From the NCBI RefSeq assembly GCF_001999245.1, contig NZ_CP019631.1, forward strand, positions 124,001 through 188,000: a stretch of 64,000 nt of DNA, written 5' to 3'. The first letter of the stretch is position 1, and every line of letters starts with the position of its first letter. The notes beneath the pieces were generated by a model. It saw only the letters and a list, made by a program, of their open reading frames with translations, did no database searches and was not told the DNA's origin. The translations under genes were made by a program, and so were the position numbers. This DNA comes from Roseibium algicola (GTDB taxonomy: Bacteria > Pseudomonadota > Alphaproteobacteria > Rhizobiales > Stappiaceae). Below, in pieces: positions 55,077-63,329 of this stretch.

Positions 55077-56087
55077 ATGCAAAAGAAGGATATCGGACTG
55101 GCGGTACTTGTTCTGGTGGTCGGGACAGTTGTCGCCCTGATCAATCCCCGGTTCTTGTCGCCGATCAACCTGGCGAACACGGCCAATCTCATTGGTCTTT
55201 TCGGGCTGTTTTCCCTTGCAGAAGCTTTCGTGATCGTGACGGCCGGTATCGAGTTGTCCGTCGGTTCTCTTATCGCGCTCCTTGGTGTCATCTTCGTCGA
55301 TCTGATCGTTCAGCAGGGCGTTCCCTGGCCGGTTGCCTGCCTGATCGTGCTTCTGCTGGGAGCCTGTTTCGGTTTCATCCACGGCTGGCTGATCACCCGG
55401 TTGAAGCTTCAGCCCTTCATCGTCACCTTGTGCGGCCTCCTGATCTATCGCGGGGTCGCGCGGTTCTACACCAAGGACGGGACGGCAGGCTTTTCGTTCG
55501 GAGACAGTTTTCCGGTTCTGGAGTGGCTGATTTCGGGGCGGAGCGGTGGTGTCCCCCACTCGATTATCGCCTTCACCATTATAGCGGTGATCGCCTGGTT
55601 CGTGCTTCATCGCACAGTTTTCGGCAGGCATCTTTTCGCTGTGGGCAAGAACGAGGAAGCAGCCCGCTACACCGGAATCAACACGAGGCGGGTCATTGCT
55701 CTGGCCTATGTCATCTGCGCTGTTCTAACCGGTCTCTCGGCCATCTTCTTTGCCATGTATACCCGCTCCATCCACCCCGCATCCCACGGCAATTTTTATG
55801 AACTCTATGCAATTGCAGCCGCCGTGCTGGGAGGATTTTCCCTAAGGGGAGGGGAGGGGTCCGTTGTCGGCGTCGTGTTGGGTGTCGTTCTGCTGCAGAT
55901 GCTTCAGAATCTCGTCAATCTGCTCGGCATTCCCTCATCGCTCAACTTTGCGGTTATGGGCAGCGTAATCCTGATCGGTGTCATCGCAGACAATCAGATC
56001 GCCAAACACAGGAACTCCCGGCGCCAGGCAAGCGCCCTTGCGACCATTGCACCGGCCAACCGGGAGCCGCGTTCGGAAGCGGTATGA
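55077..56087 (+). CDS. CUT2 ABC transporter permease (RbsC type)
   Basis: The 336-residue permease has ~9-10 helices with AGIELSVGSLIALLGVIF and GKNEEAARYTGINTRRVIALAY as family motifs and LGGFSLRGGEGSVVGVVLG late. A short, basic cytoplasmic tail follows residue ~310. It starts 18 bases after the ATPase stop and completes the SBP-ATPase-permease operon. Confidence 0.92.
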   Translation: MQKKDIGLAVLVLVVGTVVALINPRFLSPINLANTANLIGLFGLFSLAEAFVIVTAGIELSVGSLIALLGVIFVDLIVQQGVPWPVACLIVLLLGACFGFIHGWLITRLKLQPFIVTLCGLLIYRGVARFYTKDGTAGFSFGDSFPVLEWLISGRSGGVPHSIIAFTIIAVIAWFVLHRTVFGRHLFAVGKNEEAARYTGINTRRVIALAYVICAVLTGLSAIFFAMYTRSIHPASHGNFYELYAIAAAVLGGFSLRGGEGSVVGVVLGVVLLQMLQNLVNLLGIPSSLNFAVMGSVILIGVIADNQIAKHRNSRRQASALATIAPANREPRSEAV

Positions 56088-56161
56088 TGTCGCTTTTTCA
56101 ATCTTGAGCGAGCATGGACCGGGCAGGCCTGCTGGTGGGCTGCCTGATCCGACAAGGGGGC

Positions 56162-57199
56162 TTAGAGAGTGACGATGGCCTTGATCAAGGCTTCCCTGTC
56201 TGTCGCCAGCTCCTTGATCTTCGCCGGAAGATCCTCGAGGCGCACGGTCAGCGTGCACAGCGCGTCGGTGTCGATCCGGTCTGAGCGAATTGCCGACATG
56301 ACGGTCTCGAAGTCTTCTCTCGTGGCGTTTCTGCTGCCGATGATCTGGGTTTCGCGCTTGTGAAACTCCGGGTCGCTGAAGCTGATGGTTTCCTTCACGA
56401 CGCTCACCAGCACATAGCGGCTGCCATGCGCAAGAAGAGGAAAGCCGGCTTCGATCGCGGCCGCATTGCCTGTTGCATCGAAAATCACGTCGAAGCCGTC
56501 TTGCAGCGGACCTGACAGAATGTCGGTTCCGACGAGATGCGTGTTCTTGAAGCCGAATTTTTCCGTCGCCTGGGCCAGCCGTGTTTGGCTCATGTCCAGA
56601 AGATGGACTTCGGCTCCCGAAAGCCGGGCAAAGAGAGCTGTGCCGATGCCGATGGGACCGGCCCCGGTGACCAGAACCCTGTCGTCGGCAGATAACGCCG
56701 CCCGGCGAACGGCATGGGCCCCGATTGCAAGAAACTCCACCATCGCCGCCTGAAGTTCCGTCAAGCCGGTCGCCGGATAGAGATTTTGCTGGGGAACGGC
56801 GATGCGGGAACACATTCCGCCATCCCGGTGAACACCGAGAACCTCGATGCTGCTGCAGCAGTTCGGTTTGCCCTTCATGCAGGCCCGGCAGGCGTTGCAC
56901 GAAAGATACGGGTTGATCACCACCAGTTCCCCGGCAGTCCACGGGCCGACACTTTCCGCGATCCTGCCGCTTAGCTCATGACCGATGACACGCGGGTAGT
57001 TCAGGAAAGGGTGCTTGCCTTCCAGAATATGGTAGTCGGTGCCGCAAATGCCGACGGCCTCGATGTCCACAAGCACCCAGCCGTCCGGCGCGTCTTCGGG
57101 CAGGACCCGCGTTTCGAGCCTGAAAACACCCGGTTCGATGACGGTACCGCATTCCATTGATCGGGCCACTGCCGGTGATTTGGTCTTTTCAATATTCAT
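56162..57199 (-). CDS. Zinc-dependent alcohol/polyol dehydrogenase (MDR family)
   Basis: The 345-residue medium-chain dehydrogenase has catalytic zinc ligands in AVGICGTDYHILEG and VIGHELSGRI, a structural zinc site with four Cys in CNACRACMKGKPNCC, and the NAD-binding VTGAGPIGIGTALFA. It resembles sorbitol, galactonate or L-gulonate type dehydrogenases (RspB/YjjN group). It overlaps the ATPase gene by four bases as the last gene of the leftward permease-SBP-ATPase operon, so it probably oxidises the imported polyol or sugar acid. Confidence 0.9.
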   Translation of the reverse strand: MNIEKTKSPAVARSMECGTVIEPGVFRLETRVLPEDAPDGWVLVDIEAVGICGTDYHILEGKHPFLNYPRVIGHELSGRIAESVGPWTAGELVVINPYLSCNACRACMKGKPNCCSSIEVLGVHRDGGMCSRIAVPQQNLYPATGLTELQAAMVEFLAIGAHAVRRAALSADDRVLVTGAGPIGIGTALFARLSGAEVHLLDMSQTRLAQATEKFGFKNTHLVGTDILSGPLQDGFDVIFDATGNAAAIEAGFPLLAHGSRYVLVSVVKETISFSDPEFHKRETQIIGSRNATREDFETVMSAIRSDRIDTDALCTLTVRLEDLPAKIKELATDREALIKAIVTL

Positions 57200-57987
57200 T
57201 GAACGGCTTTCCGGCTCCTGGGAGCCCAGTCGTGAGGAAGGTCGCCCTTGATGATAAGGCTGAGAACATCATCCTTGGTCACGTCTTCAATCCGGTGCGA
57301 GCCGACTTTACGGCCCTTGTTCATCACTATGACACGATCGCAGAGTTCGAACACGTCATGCATGTCGTGGCTCACCAGGAGGATGCCTATTCCTTCTTCG
57401 CGCAATTGTCTGATCAAGGCACCGACCATGGCCGTTTCCGAAGGGCCGAGAGCGGCTGTCGGCTCGTCCATGATTAGGATCTTGACGTCAAAATAGATCG
57501 CTCTGGCAATGGCAACAACCTGGCGCTGACCGCCCGAGAGGCTCGACACCGGATCGTTCAGGTTCTTGAAGTTCGGGTTGAGCCTTTTCAGAACGCGGAC
57601 CGCCTCGGCCATCATCCTGCTGTCGTCCAGATTTCCGAACCTTGTTTTCAGTTCCCGGCCGAGAAACAGGTTGGCGGGTGCGTTCAGATGATCTGCAAGG
57701 GCAAGCGTCTGGTAGATGGTTTCGATGCCCAGATCGCGGGCGTCGTGAGGCGATTGAATGTCGGCGATTTCGCCATTGACGCGGATTGTCCCCTCATTGG
57801 GGATCATGGCCCCGGACAGGATGCGCATCAGACACGATTTGCCGGCGCCGTTGTGGCCGAGAACGCCAACGACTTCACCTGGATAAAGCTCCAGAGAAAC
57901 ATCATTTACCGCCCTTATGCCGCCAAAGTGCTTTTCGATTGCCTCCATCTGCACCAGCGGTGCCGCGGATTGTGCATCTGGTTTCAT
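57196..57987 (-). CDS. Single-domain CUT2-type ABC transporter ATPase
   Basis: The 263-residue ATPase has Walker A GHNGAGKSC (Cys replacing the usual Thr/Ser at the last position), Q-loop TIYQTLALADHL, signature LSGGQRQVVAIAR, Walker B ILIMDEPTAALG and VSHDMHDVF. One domain only, like the ATPase at 49312. The ATG at 57987 is preferred; the longer frame to 58053 runs across a terminator-like hairpin. It works with the permease and binding protein encoded upstream. Confidence 0.88.
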   Translation of the reverse strand: MKPDAQSAAPLVQMEAIEKHFGGIRAVNDVSLELYPGEVVGVLGHNGAGKSCLMRILSGAMIPNEGTIRVNGEIADIQSPHDARDLGIETIYQTLALADHLNAPANLFLGRELKTRFGNLDDSRMMAEAVRVLKRLNPNFKNLNDPVSSLSGGQRQVVAIARAIYFDVKILIMDEPTAALGPSETAMVGALIRQLREEGIGILLVSHDMHDVFELCDRVIVMNKGRKVGSHRIEDVTKDDVLSLIIKGDLPHDWAPRSRKAVQ

Positions 57988-58010
57988 ATTCCGTGTCCCG
58001 ATCGACGATT

Positions 58011-58047
58011 GAAAAGACCGGAAGCCTTTGAACAGAAAGGCTTCCGG
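58011..58047 (-). terminator. Hairpin between binding-protein and ATPase genes
   Basis: On the minus strand CCGGAAGCCTTT and AAAGGCTTCCGG are perfect complements with a six-base loop, followed by TCTTTTC. It lies 15 bases after the binding-protein stop and likely lowers expression of the ATPase and dehydrogenase relative to the binding protein. Confidence 0.85.
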
Positions 58048-58062
58048 CCGCATTGTGGTGCG

Positions 58063-59004
58063 TTAGTAAAGGACGTTCTGAACGCTCGGATGATCGATGT
58101 TGTCCTTGGTCGCCAGGACAACGCCGGTGTCGATGAAGTTCGGGACCTGTTCACCGTTCAAAAGCTTCAGAATGGTCTGAACGCCGATCTCGCCCATCTG
58201 GAACGAGCCTTGAACGGCAGTCGCGGCCAGAGTTCCGTCGCGGACGAAATCCTGAAGGTCGGTGTTGCCGTCAAAGCCGATTGCCGTGACCTTGCCGGCC
58301 TTGCCAGCTTGCGCCAGGGCCCGGCCCATGCCGATGGCTGTCGGTTCGTTGGCACCGAAAATGCCGACGAGATCCGGGTTTGCCGCAAGAACGTCGGTGG
58401 TCTGGTTCAAGGCGGTGGCCATCTGTGACTGGGAGTAATAGGGGCCGACGATCTCGATCTTGGACTGATCCTCGATCCGCTTGACGAAGCAGCCGACGCG
58501 GCCAAGTTCGGAGCCGACACCCGCGACATAGGACATCACGGCAACCTTGCCCTCTGTCCCGACTTCCGAAATCATCTTGTCGGCAACCAGTTGACCGGCA
58601 GCGCAGTTATCGGTCGACAGGAATGACTGGTAAAATTCCTTGCCGTTGTCGGCGAGGCCGGAGTCGATGATGACGACGGGAATTTCCGATTCATACGCTT
58701 TCTTCACTGCCGGGATCAGGGCTTCCGGATCGGATGGTGCCAGGACAATTCCGGATACGCCGCGGTTGATGGCGTTCTCGACAAGGCTGACCTGATCGGC
58801 AACGGCCGATTCCGACGCCGGACCGTTGAAGGTCATTGTGTGGTCCGACTGGCCTTCGATGGCTGCGCTGGCGCCCTTGTTCACGTTCTGCCAGAAGTTG
58901 GAATTCGTCGTCTTGACGATGACCGCAATTTCTCCGGCCTGCGCGGCTGCTGCGGACAGCGCAAGGGCACTTGCCATCATCGCTGTGGTCAAAAGCTTCT
59001 TCAT
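58063..59004 (-). CDS. CUT2 ABC transporter substrate-binding protein
   Basis: The 313-residue binding protein has a signal peptide ending at AAAQAGEIAV, then VIVKTTNSNFWQNVNKGASAA and GVSGIVLAPSDPEALIPAVKKA, family motifs of ribose/fructose-type binding proteins. Late FGANEPTAIGMGRALAQAG belongs to lobe 2. It lies 46 bases after the permease gene. The ligand is unknown, though the dehydrogenase in the operon points to a polyol or sugar acid. Confidence 0.92.
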   Translation of the reverse strand: MKKLLTTAMMASALALSAAAAQAGEIAVIVKTTNSNFWQNVNKGASAAIEGQSDHTMTFNGPASESAVADQVSLVENAINRGVSGIVLAPSDPEALIPAVKKAYESEIPVVIIDSGLADNGKEFYQSFLSTDNCAAGQLVADKMISEVGTEGKVAVMSYVAGVGSELGRVGCFVKRIEDQSKIEIVGPYYSQSQMATALNQTTDVLAANPDLVGIFGANEPTAIGMGRALAQAGKAGKVTAIGFDGNTDLQDFVRDGTLAATAVQGSFQMGEIGVQTILKLLNGEQVPNFIDTGVVLATKDNIDHPSVQNVLY

Positions 59005-59050
59005 TTCATTCTCCTCCGTCTGAAGTTGCTCTGGAAATCGTCCGGCTTTC

Positions 59051-60073
59051 TCAGCGCCGGTTTCTGATCTGATCGACGTAGACCGCCAGAATGACGATGA
59101 CGCCGATCACGATTTGCTGGATGAATGCGGACACGCCGGCCATGTTGAGGCCGTTCCGCAGAACGCCGATGATGGCTGCGCCGATCATCGTTCCGGAAAT
59201 ATTGCCGACGCCGCCCATGAGCGAAGCCCCGCCGATGACTGCCGCGGCGATCGCGTCGAGCTCGTACATGACGCCTTCGTTCGGCTGAACCGTCACGAGA
59301 CGGGACATCAGGACGTTGCCCGCGAGACCTGCAAGAGCTCCTGAAAGGACGTAGGCGAAGATCTTGGTGCGATCGACCAGGACACCGGAGAGGCGCGCGG
59401 CTTCCTCGTTCGAGCCTGTGGCATAGATATGCCGACCGATCTGGCGGCGCCTGAGAAGATAGGCAGCGGCAAGTGCGACAACCGCGAGCAGAATGACCGG
59501 ATAGGGAATTCCGGGGAAGACGACTTTCGGGAAGATGCCGCCGGTTTTCTCCACGATGCGGAACAAGGAGCCATTGCCCAGAAGACCGAAACTTTCGCCC
59601 AGGCGCGAAATCGGTGCTGCGCCCGTCAGCTGGAGGGCAACGCCTCGGGCGATCAGCATCATGCCGAGCGTTGCCACGAACGGGGTGATCCGCATTTTGG
59701 TAATGACGAAGCCGTTGATGAAACCGCAAGCGGCGCCGGCCATCACGCCGATCGCCATGGCGGGACCGACCGGCACGCCTGCCTTGATGCTCAATCCGGT
59801 GATTGTTCCGGAAAGGGCAAGCACAGAGCCGACGCTCAGGTCGATGCCGCCGGTAATGATGACCATCGTCATCCCGATGCCCAGCAAGCCGATGACGGAC
59901 GTCTGCAGCAGCACAGTCAGGCCGTTGTTGATGGAGAAAAAGGCCGCGTTTCCAAACGAGAACGCGAAGATCAGCAGGGCAAGGGTCAGGAGCGCCGATA
60001 ACTTGTGAAAGGAACCGGCAGACAGTTTGAAGGTCCAGGAAGCTGGCTCTGCGCCTCGATCAAGATCCGCCAT
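59051..60073 (-). CDS. CUT2 ABC transporter permease (RbsC type)
   Basis: The 340-residue permease has an N-terminal cytoplasmic stretch of ~25 residues, then ~9 helices. Motifs are IITGGIDLSVGSVLALSGT, GSNEEAARLSGVLVDRTKI and IGGASLMGGVGNISGTMIG. It is the first gene of the leftward permease-SBP-ATPase-dehydrogenase operon. A 138-base AT-rich gap separates it from the divergent GntR gene. Confidence 0.92.
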   Translation of the reverse strand: MADLDRGAEPASWTFKLSAGSFHKLSALLTLALLIFAFSFGNAAFFSINNGLTVLLQTSVIGLLGIGMTMVIITGGIDLSVGSVLALSGTITGLSIKAGVPVGPAMAIGVMAGAACGFINGFVITKMRITPFVATLGMMLIARGVALQLTGAAPISRLGESFGLLGNGSLFRIVEKTGGIFPKVVFPGIPYPVILLAVVALAAAYLLRRRQIGRHIYATGSNEEAARLSGVLVDRTKIFAYVLSGALAGLAGNVLMSRLVTVQPNEGVMYELDAIAAAVIGGASLMGGVGNISGTMIGAAIIGVLRNGLNMAGVSAFIQQIVIGVIVILAVYVDQIRNRR

Positions 60074-60211
60074 AAATCCTCCCGGGCCGGATATTGAATA
60101 AAATTATTAAAAACAATATGAGGTCAGGTAATGTGATGCGTCAACAGTTTTTTATTTTTTAATACAAACAATCGGAATTGTTCAGCGTTTTGGATATGTT
60201 AGGTTGCTGCC
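60074..60211. promoter_or_regulatory. AT-rich divergent promoter region
   Basis: This gap holds strongly AT-rich stretches, for example around 60092-60120 and 60148-60172, with TTTTTTATTTTTTAATAC near the GntR gene. It must hold promoters for the permease operon and the GntR gene. No perfect palindrome was seen. Confidence 0.5.
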
Positions 60212-61114
60212 ATGGCAAGAACGGACGAACGATTCAGGCGCGCATACAACAGGTTGCTGGACATCTGCAGCACCATGGCGATTGGCGACGAGTTGCCCGC
60301 CGAGACCGCGCTTGCGGACAAGATGGAAGTCAGCAGAACCATCGTACGCACCGCATTGCAAAAGCTGGACAGCGACAATCTCATTCGCTGGGAAGGCCGT
60401 ACCAAGACGCTGATCCGGAAACCTCAGGTGGAGCACCGCCTGGTTCCTGCCGAAAGTTCCCTGTCCACGGAGGAACTGGAGCACAGGTTCTTTGAATGGA
60501 TCCTGCGTTTCGACGTTCCGGCGGGGACGTCGCTCAACGTGGCGCAACTGTCGCGGCAATTCGGTGTTCCCGTCCACAACCTGCAGGAATTTCTGGCCGG
60601 ACTGAGCCGTCTCGGTCTTGTGGAGCGCCGTCCAAGAGGAGGCTGGTCGCTCCTTGGGTTCACGTCGGAATTTGCGGTTGAACTGTCAGAGTTTCGAATG
60701 GTTCTCGAGCTGAATGCGGTCCGGCAGCTGCTGACCCTTCCGCCCGAGCACGAGATCTGGAAAAAGCTCAAGGCCTTGAAGCGCGAACATGAGGACCTGA
60801 AATCGGTCCTTGAGGAGCGGTATCACGACTTTTCCCTGCTGGACGAAAAGTTTCATTCAGCCGTCAACAGCGTGGTCAAAAACCGGTTTGTTCTCGAGGC
60901 ACAGAAGCTCATCAAGCTGATCTTCAACTACCACTACATGTGGGACAAACGCGACGAGCTGGAACGCAATGCGGCCGCGATCGAGGAGCATCTGGAATGG
61001 ATCGACGCGATGCTCGACAAGGACGGCGCAAGGTCGGAAGCCGCAGCGCTAAAGCATCTGCGGAGATCGAAGGAAACGCTTCTGCAGTCGCTGCGGGTTC
61101 ACAAGTTCGCCTGA
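60212..61114 (+). CDS. GntR/FCD-type regulator with two winged helix domains
   Basis: The 300-residue protein has one wHTH at residues ~5-65 (LADKMEVSRTIVRTALQKLDSDNLI), a second at ~90-145 (NVAQLSRQFGVPVHNLQEFLAGLSRLGLVERR), and an FCD-like all-helical sensor with LLDEKFHSAVNSVVKNRFV containing the usual Asp/His metal ligands. FadR-subfamily regulators normally carry one wHTH, so the tandem is unusual. It is divergent from the CUT2 permease operon it likely controls and overlaps the convergent aldo/keto reductase gene by 16 bases. Confidence 0.85.
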   Translation: MARTDERFRRAYNRLLDICSTMAIGDELPAETALADKMEVSRTIVRTALQKLDSDNLIRWEGRTKTLIRKPQVEHRLVPAESSLSTEELEHRFFEWILRFDVPAGTSLNVAQLSRQFGVPVHNLQEFLAGLSRLGLVERRPRGGWSLLGFTSEFAVELSEFRMVLELNAVRQLLTLPPEHEIWKKLKALKREHEDLKSVLEERYHDFSLLDEKFHSAVNSVVKNRFVLEAQKLIKLIFNYHYMWDKRDELERNAAAIEEHLEWIDAMLDKDGARSEAAALKHLRRSKETLLQSLRVHKFA

Positions 61115-62100
61115 AGGCCCTCTTGCGCAGGGGTGCCAAACACTCTTGAAAAGCTGGCAGGCGGTGCTTCGGCGAGGCAGTCGAGATTGCGCTTCAAGGA
61201 TGAGGCCTTCGATGTGCCGAGCAGAACAGAGGCGACACCGGGATAGCTGTGGGCGAAGTGAAGGGCCGCGCTGGCAAGCGGAAGTCCCAGTGTTTCCGCC
61301 TGTTCCTTGAGCGCGGTCACCTTTGCCAGGATTTCCGCTGGCGCAGGTGCGTAATCGAACCAGACGCCCTCAACCGGTCCCGTTGCCAGAATTCCGGAAT
61401 TGAAGATCCCGCCGAGAACCAGGCTTGTGCCTTTTTCCCGGCACCGCCCGACGAGTTGGTCTTCGGCTTCCCGGTCGAGCAGGGTCAGGCGTCCTGCAAG
61501 CAGGATGGCGTCCAGGTCGGTCTCGTTCAGAAGGTCGAGACAAACCCGGGTTTCATTCACGCCGAGGCCGAAGGCGCGGATTTTTCCCTTGGCTTTCAAC
61601 CTTTGCAACCGGTCGAGCCCGGTCGCCAGCAAGTCCTGCATATGTGTTTCGTTTGAAGCGCCATGTGTGTAGGTGCCGATGTCGTGGATGTAGACGATAT
61701 CGGCATGGCGCGTCTGCAGCCGCTCGAAACTGCCTTCCAGCGACGCTTCAATGCCGTCACCGGAATAGTCGTAGCGAACAGCGTTCGGAAGCGGGTTGAA
61801 AAAACCGTCGGCCTCCTTCAGAGGAGTTCCCGGTGACAGAACGCGTCCAACCTTGGTGGACAGGACGTAGTCTTCACGCCGCCTGGACTTCAGGAACCGG
61901 CCTAGCCGCTCTTCCGACCGGCCACGGCCATAATGAGGTGCGGTGTCGAAGTACCGGATCCCGGCGTCCCAGGCAGACTGGAGAACGTCGTTTGCCTCTG
62001 GTTCCGGCACTACCCGACCCATGTTTCCGATGGCGGAGGCTCCGAAGGAGATATCCGTTACCTGAACACCTGTGTTGCCGATCTGTCTGCGTGCCCTCAT
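61099..62100 (-). CDS. Aldo/keto reductase (aldose 1-dehydrogenase-like)
   Basis: The 333-residue TIM-barrel oxidoreductase has GNTGVQVTDISFGASAIGNM at the start, the catalytic Asp-Tyr motif in YFDTAPHYGRGRSEERLG, an active-site His in IVYIHDIGTYTHG, and a late GVASVLLGTSK segment binding NADP. It resembles the D-threo-aldose/L-fucose 1-dehydrogenase branch, which makes sugar lactones. Its start overlaps the stop of the tagaturonate-reductase-like gene by four bases. It may supply the lactone hydrolysed by the SMP-30 enzyme; this is inference. Confidence 0.88.
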   Translation of the reverse strand: MRARRQIGNTGVQVTDISFGASAIGNMGRVVPEPEANDVLQSAWDAGIRYFDTAPHYGRGRSEERLGRFLKSRRREDYVLSTKVGRVLSPGTPLKEADGFFNPLPNAVRYDYSGDGIEASLEGSFERLQTRHADIVYIHDIGTYTHGASNETHMQDLLATGLDRLQRLKAKGKIRAFGLGVNETRVCLDLLNETDLDAILLAGRLTLLDREAEDQLVGRCREKGTSLVLGGIFNSGILATGPVEGVWFDYAPAPAEILAKVTALKEQAETLGLPLASAALHFAHSYPGVASVLLGTSKASSLKRNLDCLAEAPPASFSRVFGTPAQEGLQANL

Positions 62101-63218
62101 GCGCTTGCTGCCTCGGCACCAGCCGCCACTGCATCCAGCCGGGGCATCTGAAGTGACGCGTCGGCTTTCCGTGCCCAGGACAGGAAAGATGAAATACGTC
62201 GGTCTATCTTTTCCCCGTGGTTCTGTGCGATGTCGGCAAGCTTGTGGTCCAGAAACGGGTTCTTGAACCTGTCGATTGTCGTGGCGGCATAGGCTTCCGC
62301 TTCGTTCTTGCGGCCATGAGCCTCGAAGGCAGGGATGACTTCGCGTCGATAGAGATCTGTAAGGTCGGGGCCATAGTCGGGACTGTCAATCAGTTCCCGG
62401 ACAAACTGCAGGGACGAACCGCCTGCAGCCAGCCATCGTGACACCAGGTAGGTGTGTCCAAGGTTCAGGATGAAAAGCTTCAGGGTCTCGACCTGTTCCA
62501 GATCCTCGACCACCTGCACGCATGGGTGCACGCAGGGCAGAATGAGGCCGGGTTGTTTCTCTATTGCCCAAAGCGCATAGGGTTCGGCGACAGCTCCGGC
62601 GGGATCCAGCGGCTCGGAGACGATCCTGTCGACCAGGGAATTCACCCAGGTCACGTTTGAGCGGAGCCAGTCTGCAAATTCAGGCGGGTAAAGAGCTGCA
62701 ATGGAAAGGACGAGACCCTTCAGAACATTGCCGTTTTCGGGAATGAGTTCGGCCGGCATGACCTGCACCGGAGCGCCGCCCATGCCGAACCTTTGGAACA
62801 GGAACCACGTCAGCTTGGCCGGATAGGACATGTCGATGGAAAAGTCGGTGCTCTTGTCTGCCTCACTTGGCCGATAGCCCGCATCAGCGGTGTTGGAGAG
62901 GATAATCCTTGCCTCGCCGGCAACGGCTTTCGCGACCTCGGCCAGGTCTTCCGGCAAGGACAAGGCACGTTTGATGCTGCTGACGGTCTTGCTTGTGTCC
63001 ACCAGGGTGCCGTTGTCGATGCCCTTGATCCGGACTTCGTAGCCGGAAGGGTCTGCAAGCGCCTTCAGGCGATGTGCCCGGGACGCGTCGCCACTGGTTT
63101 GAACCACCGTGATCGGTCCGACGTCCTGCCCTTCGGCAATGGCTTCGGAAATGAATAGATCCGCATGCGCTTGCAGGAAGCGGCTGGTCCCGAATTGAAC
63201 GATCGCTGACGTCGACAT
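62097..63218 (-). CDS. Mannitol dehydrogenase-family oxidoreductase (tagaturonate reductase-like)
   Basis: The 373-residue protein belongs to the polyol-specific long-chain dehydrogenases. VQFGTSRFLQAHADLFI is the N-terminal NAD-binding segment, ILSNTADAGYR is UxaB-like, and FKNPFLDHKLADIAQNHGEK carries the catalytic Lys/His region. It is shorter than mannitol dehydrogenase (~490) and nearest in outline to UxaB. It likely reduces tagaturonate or fructuronate, or oxidises the corresponding aldonate. It is followed directly by the aldo/keto reductase gene. Confidence 0.82.
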   Translation of the reverse strand: MSTSAIVQFGTSRFLQAHADLFISEAIAEGQDVGPITVVQTSGDASRAHRLKALADPSGYEVRIKGIDNGTLVDTSKTVSSIKRALSLPEDLAEVAKAVAGEARIILSNTADAGYRPSEADKSTDFSIDMSYPAKLTWFLFQRFGMGGAPVQVMPAELIPENGNVLKGLVLSIAALYPPEFADWLRSNVTWVNSLVDRIVSEPLDPAGAVAEPYALWAIEKQPGLILPCVHPCVQVVEDLEQVETLKLFILNLGHTYLVSRWLAAGGSSLQFVRELIDSPDYGPDLTDLYRREVIPAFEAHGRKNEAEAYAATTIDRFKNPFLDHKLADIAQNHGEKIDRRISSFLSWARKADASLQMPRLDAVAAGAEAASA

Positions 63219-63329
63219 GGCTCTCTCCCGAATGATTTTATGTTTATTATTATTATGAACATTTTAAATCAAGCAATTTCCGACCGCGGAAAAGATCAGG
63301 CGGTTGTCGGGGGTATAGACATCAGCGGG
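63219..63329. promoter_or_regulatory. Short AT-rich gap before the reductase operon
   Basis: TTTATTATTATTATGAAC and AACATTTTAAATC lie just upstream of the tagaturonate-reductase-like gene, which is read leftward from 63218. They resemble the AT-rich sites expected for ROK-type repressors such as the adjacent gene. No exact palindrome is evident. Confidence 0.4.
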
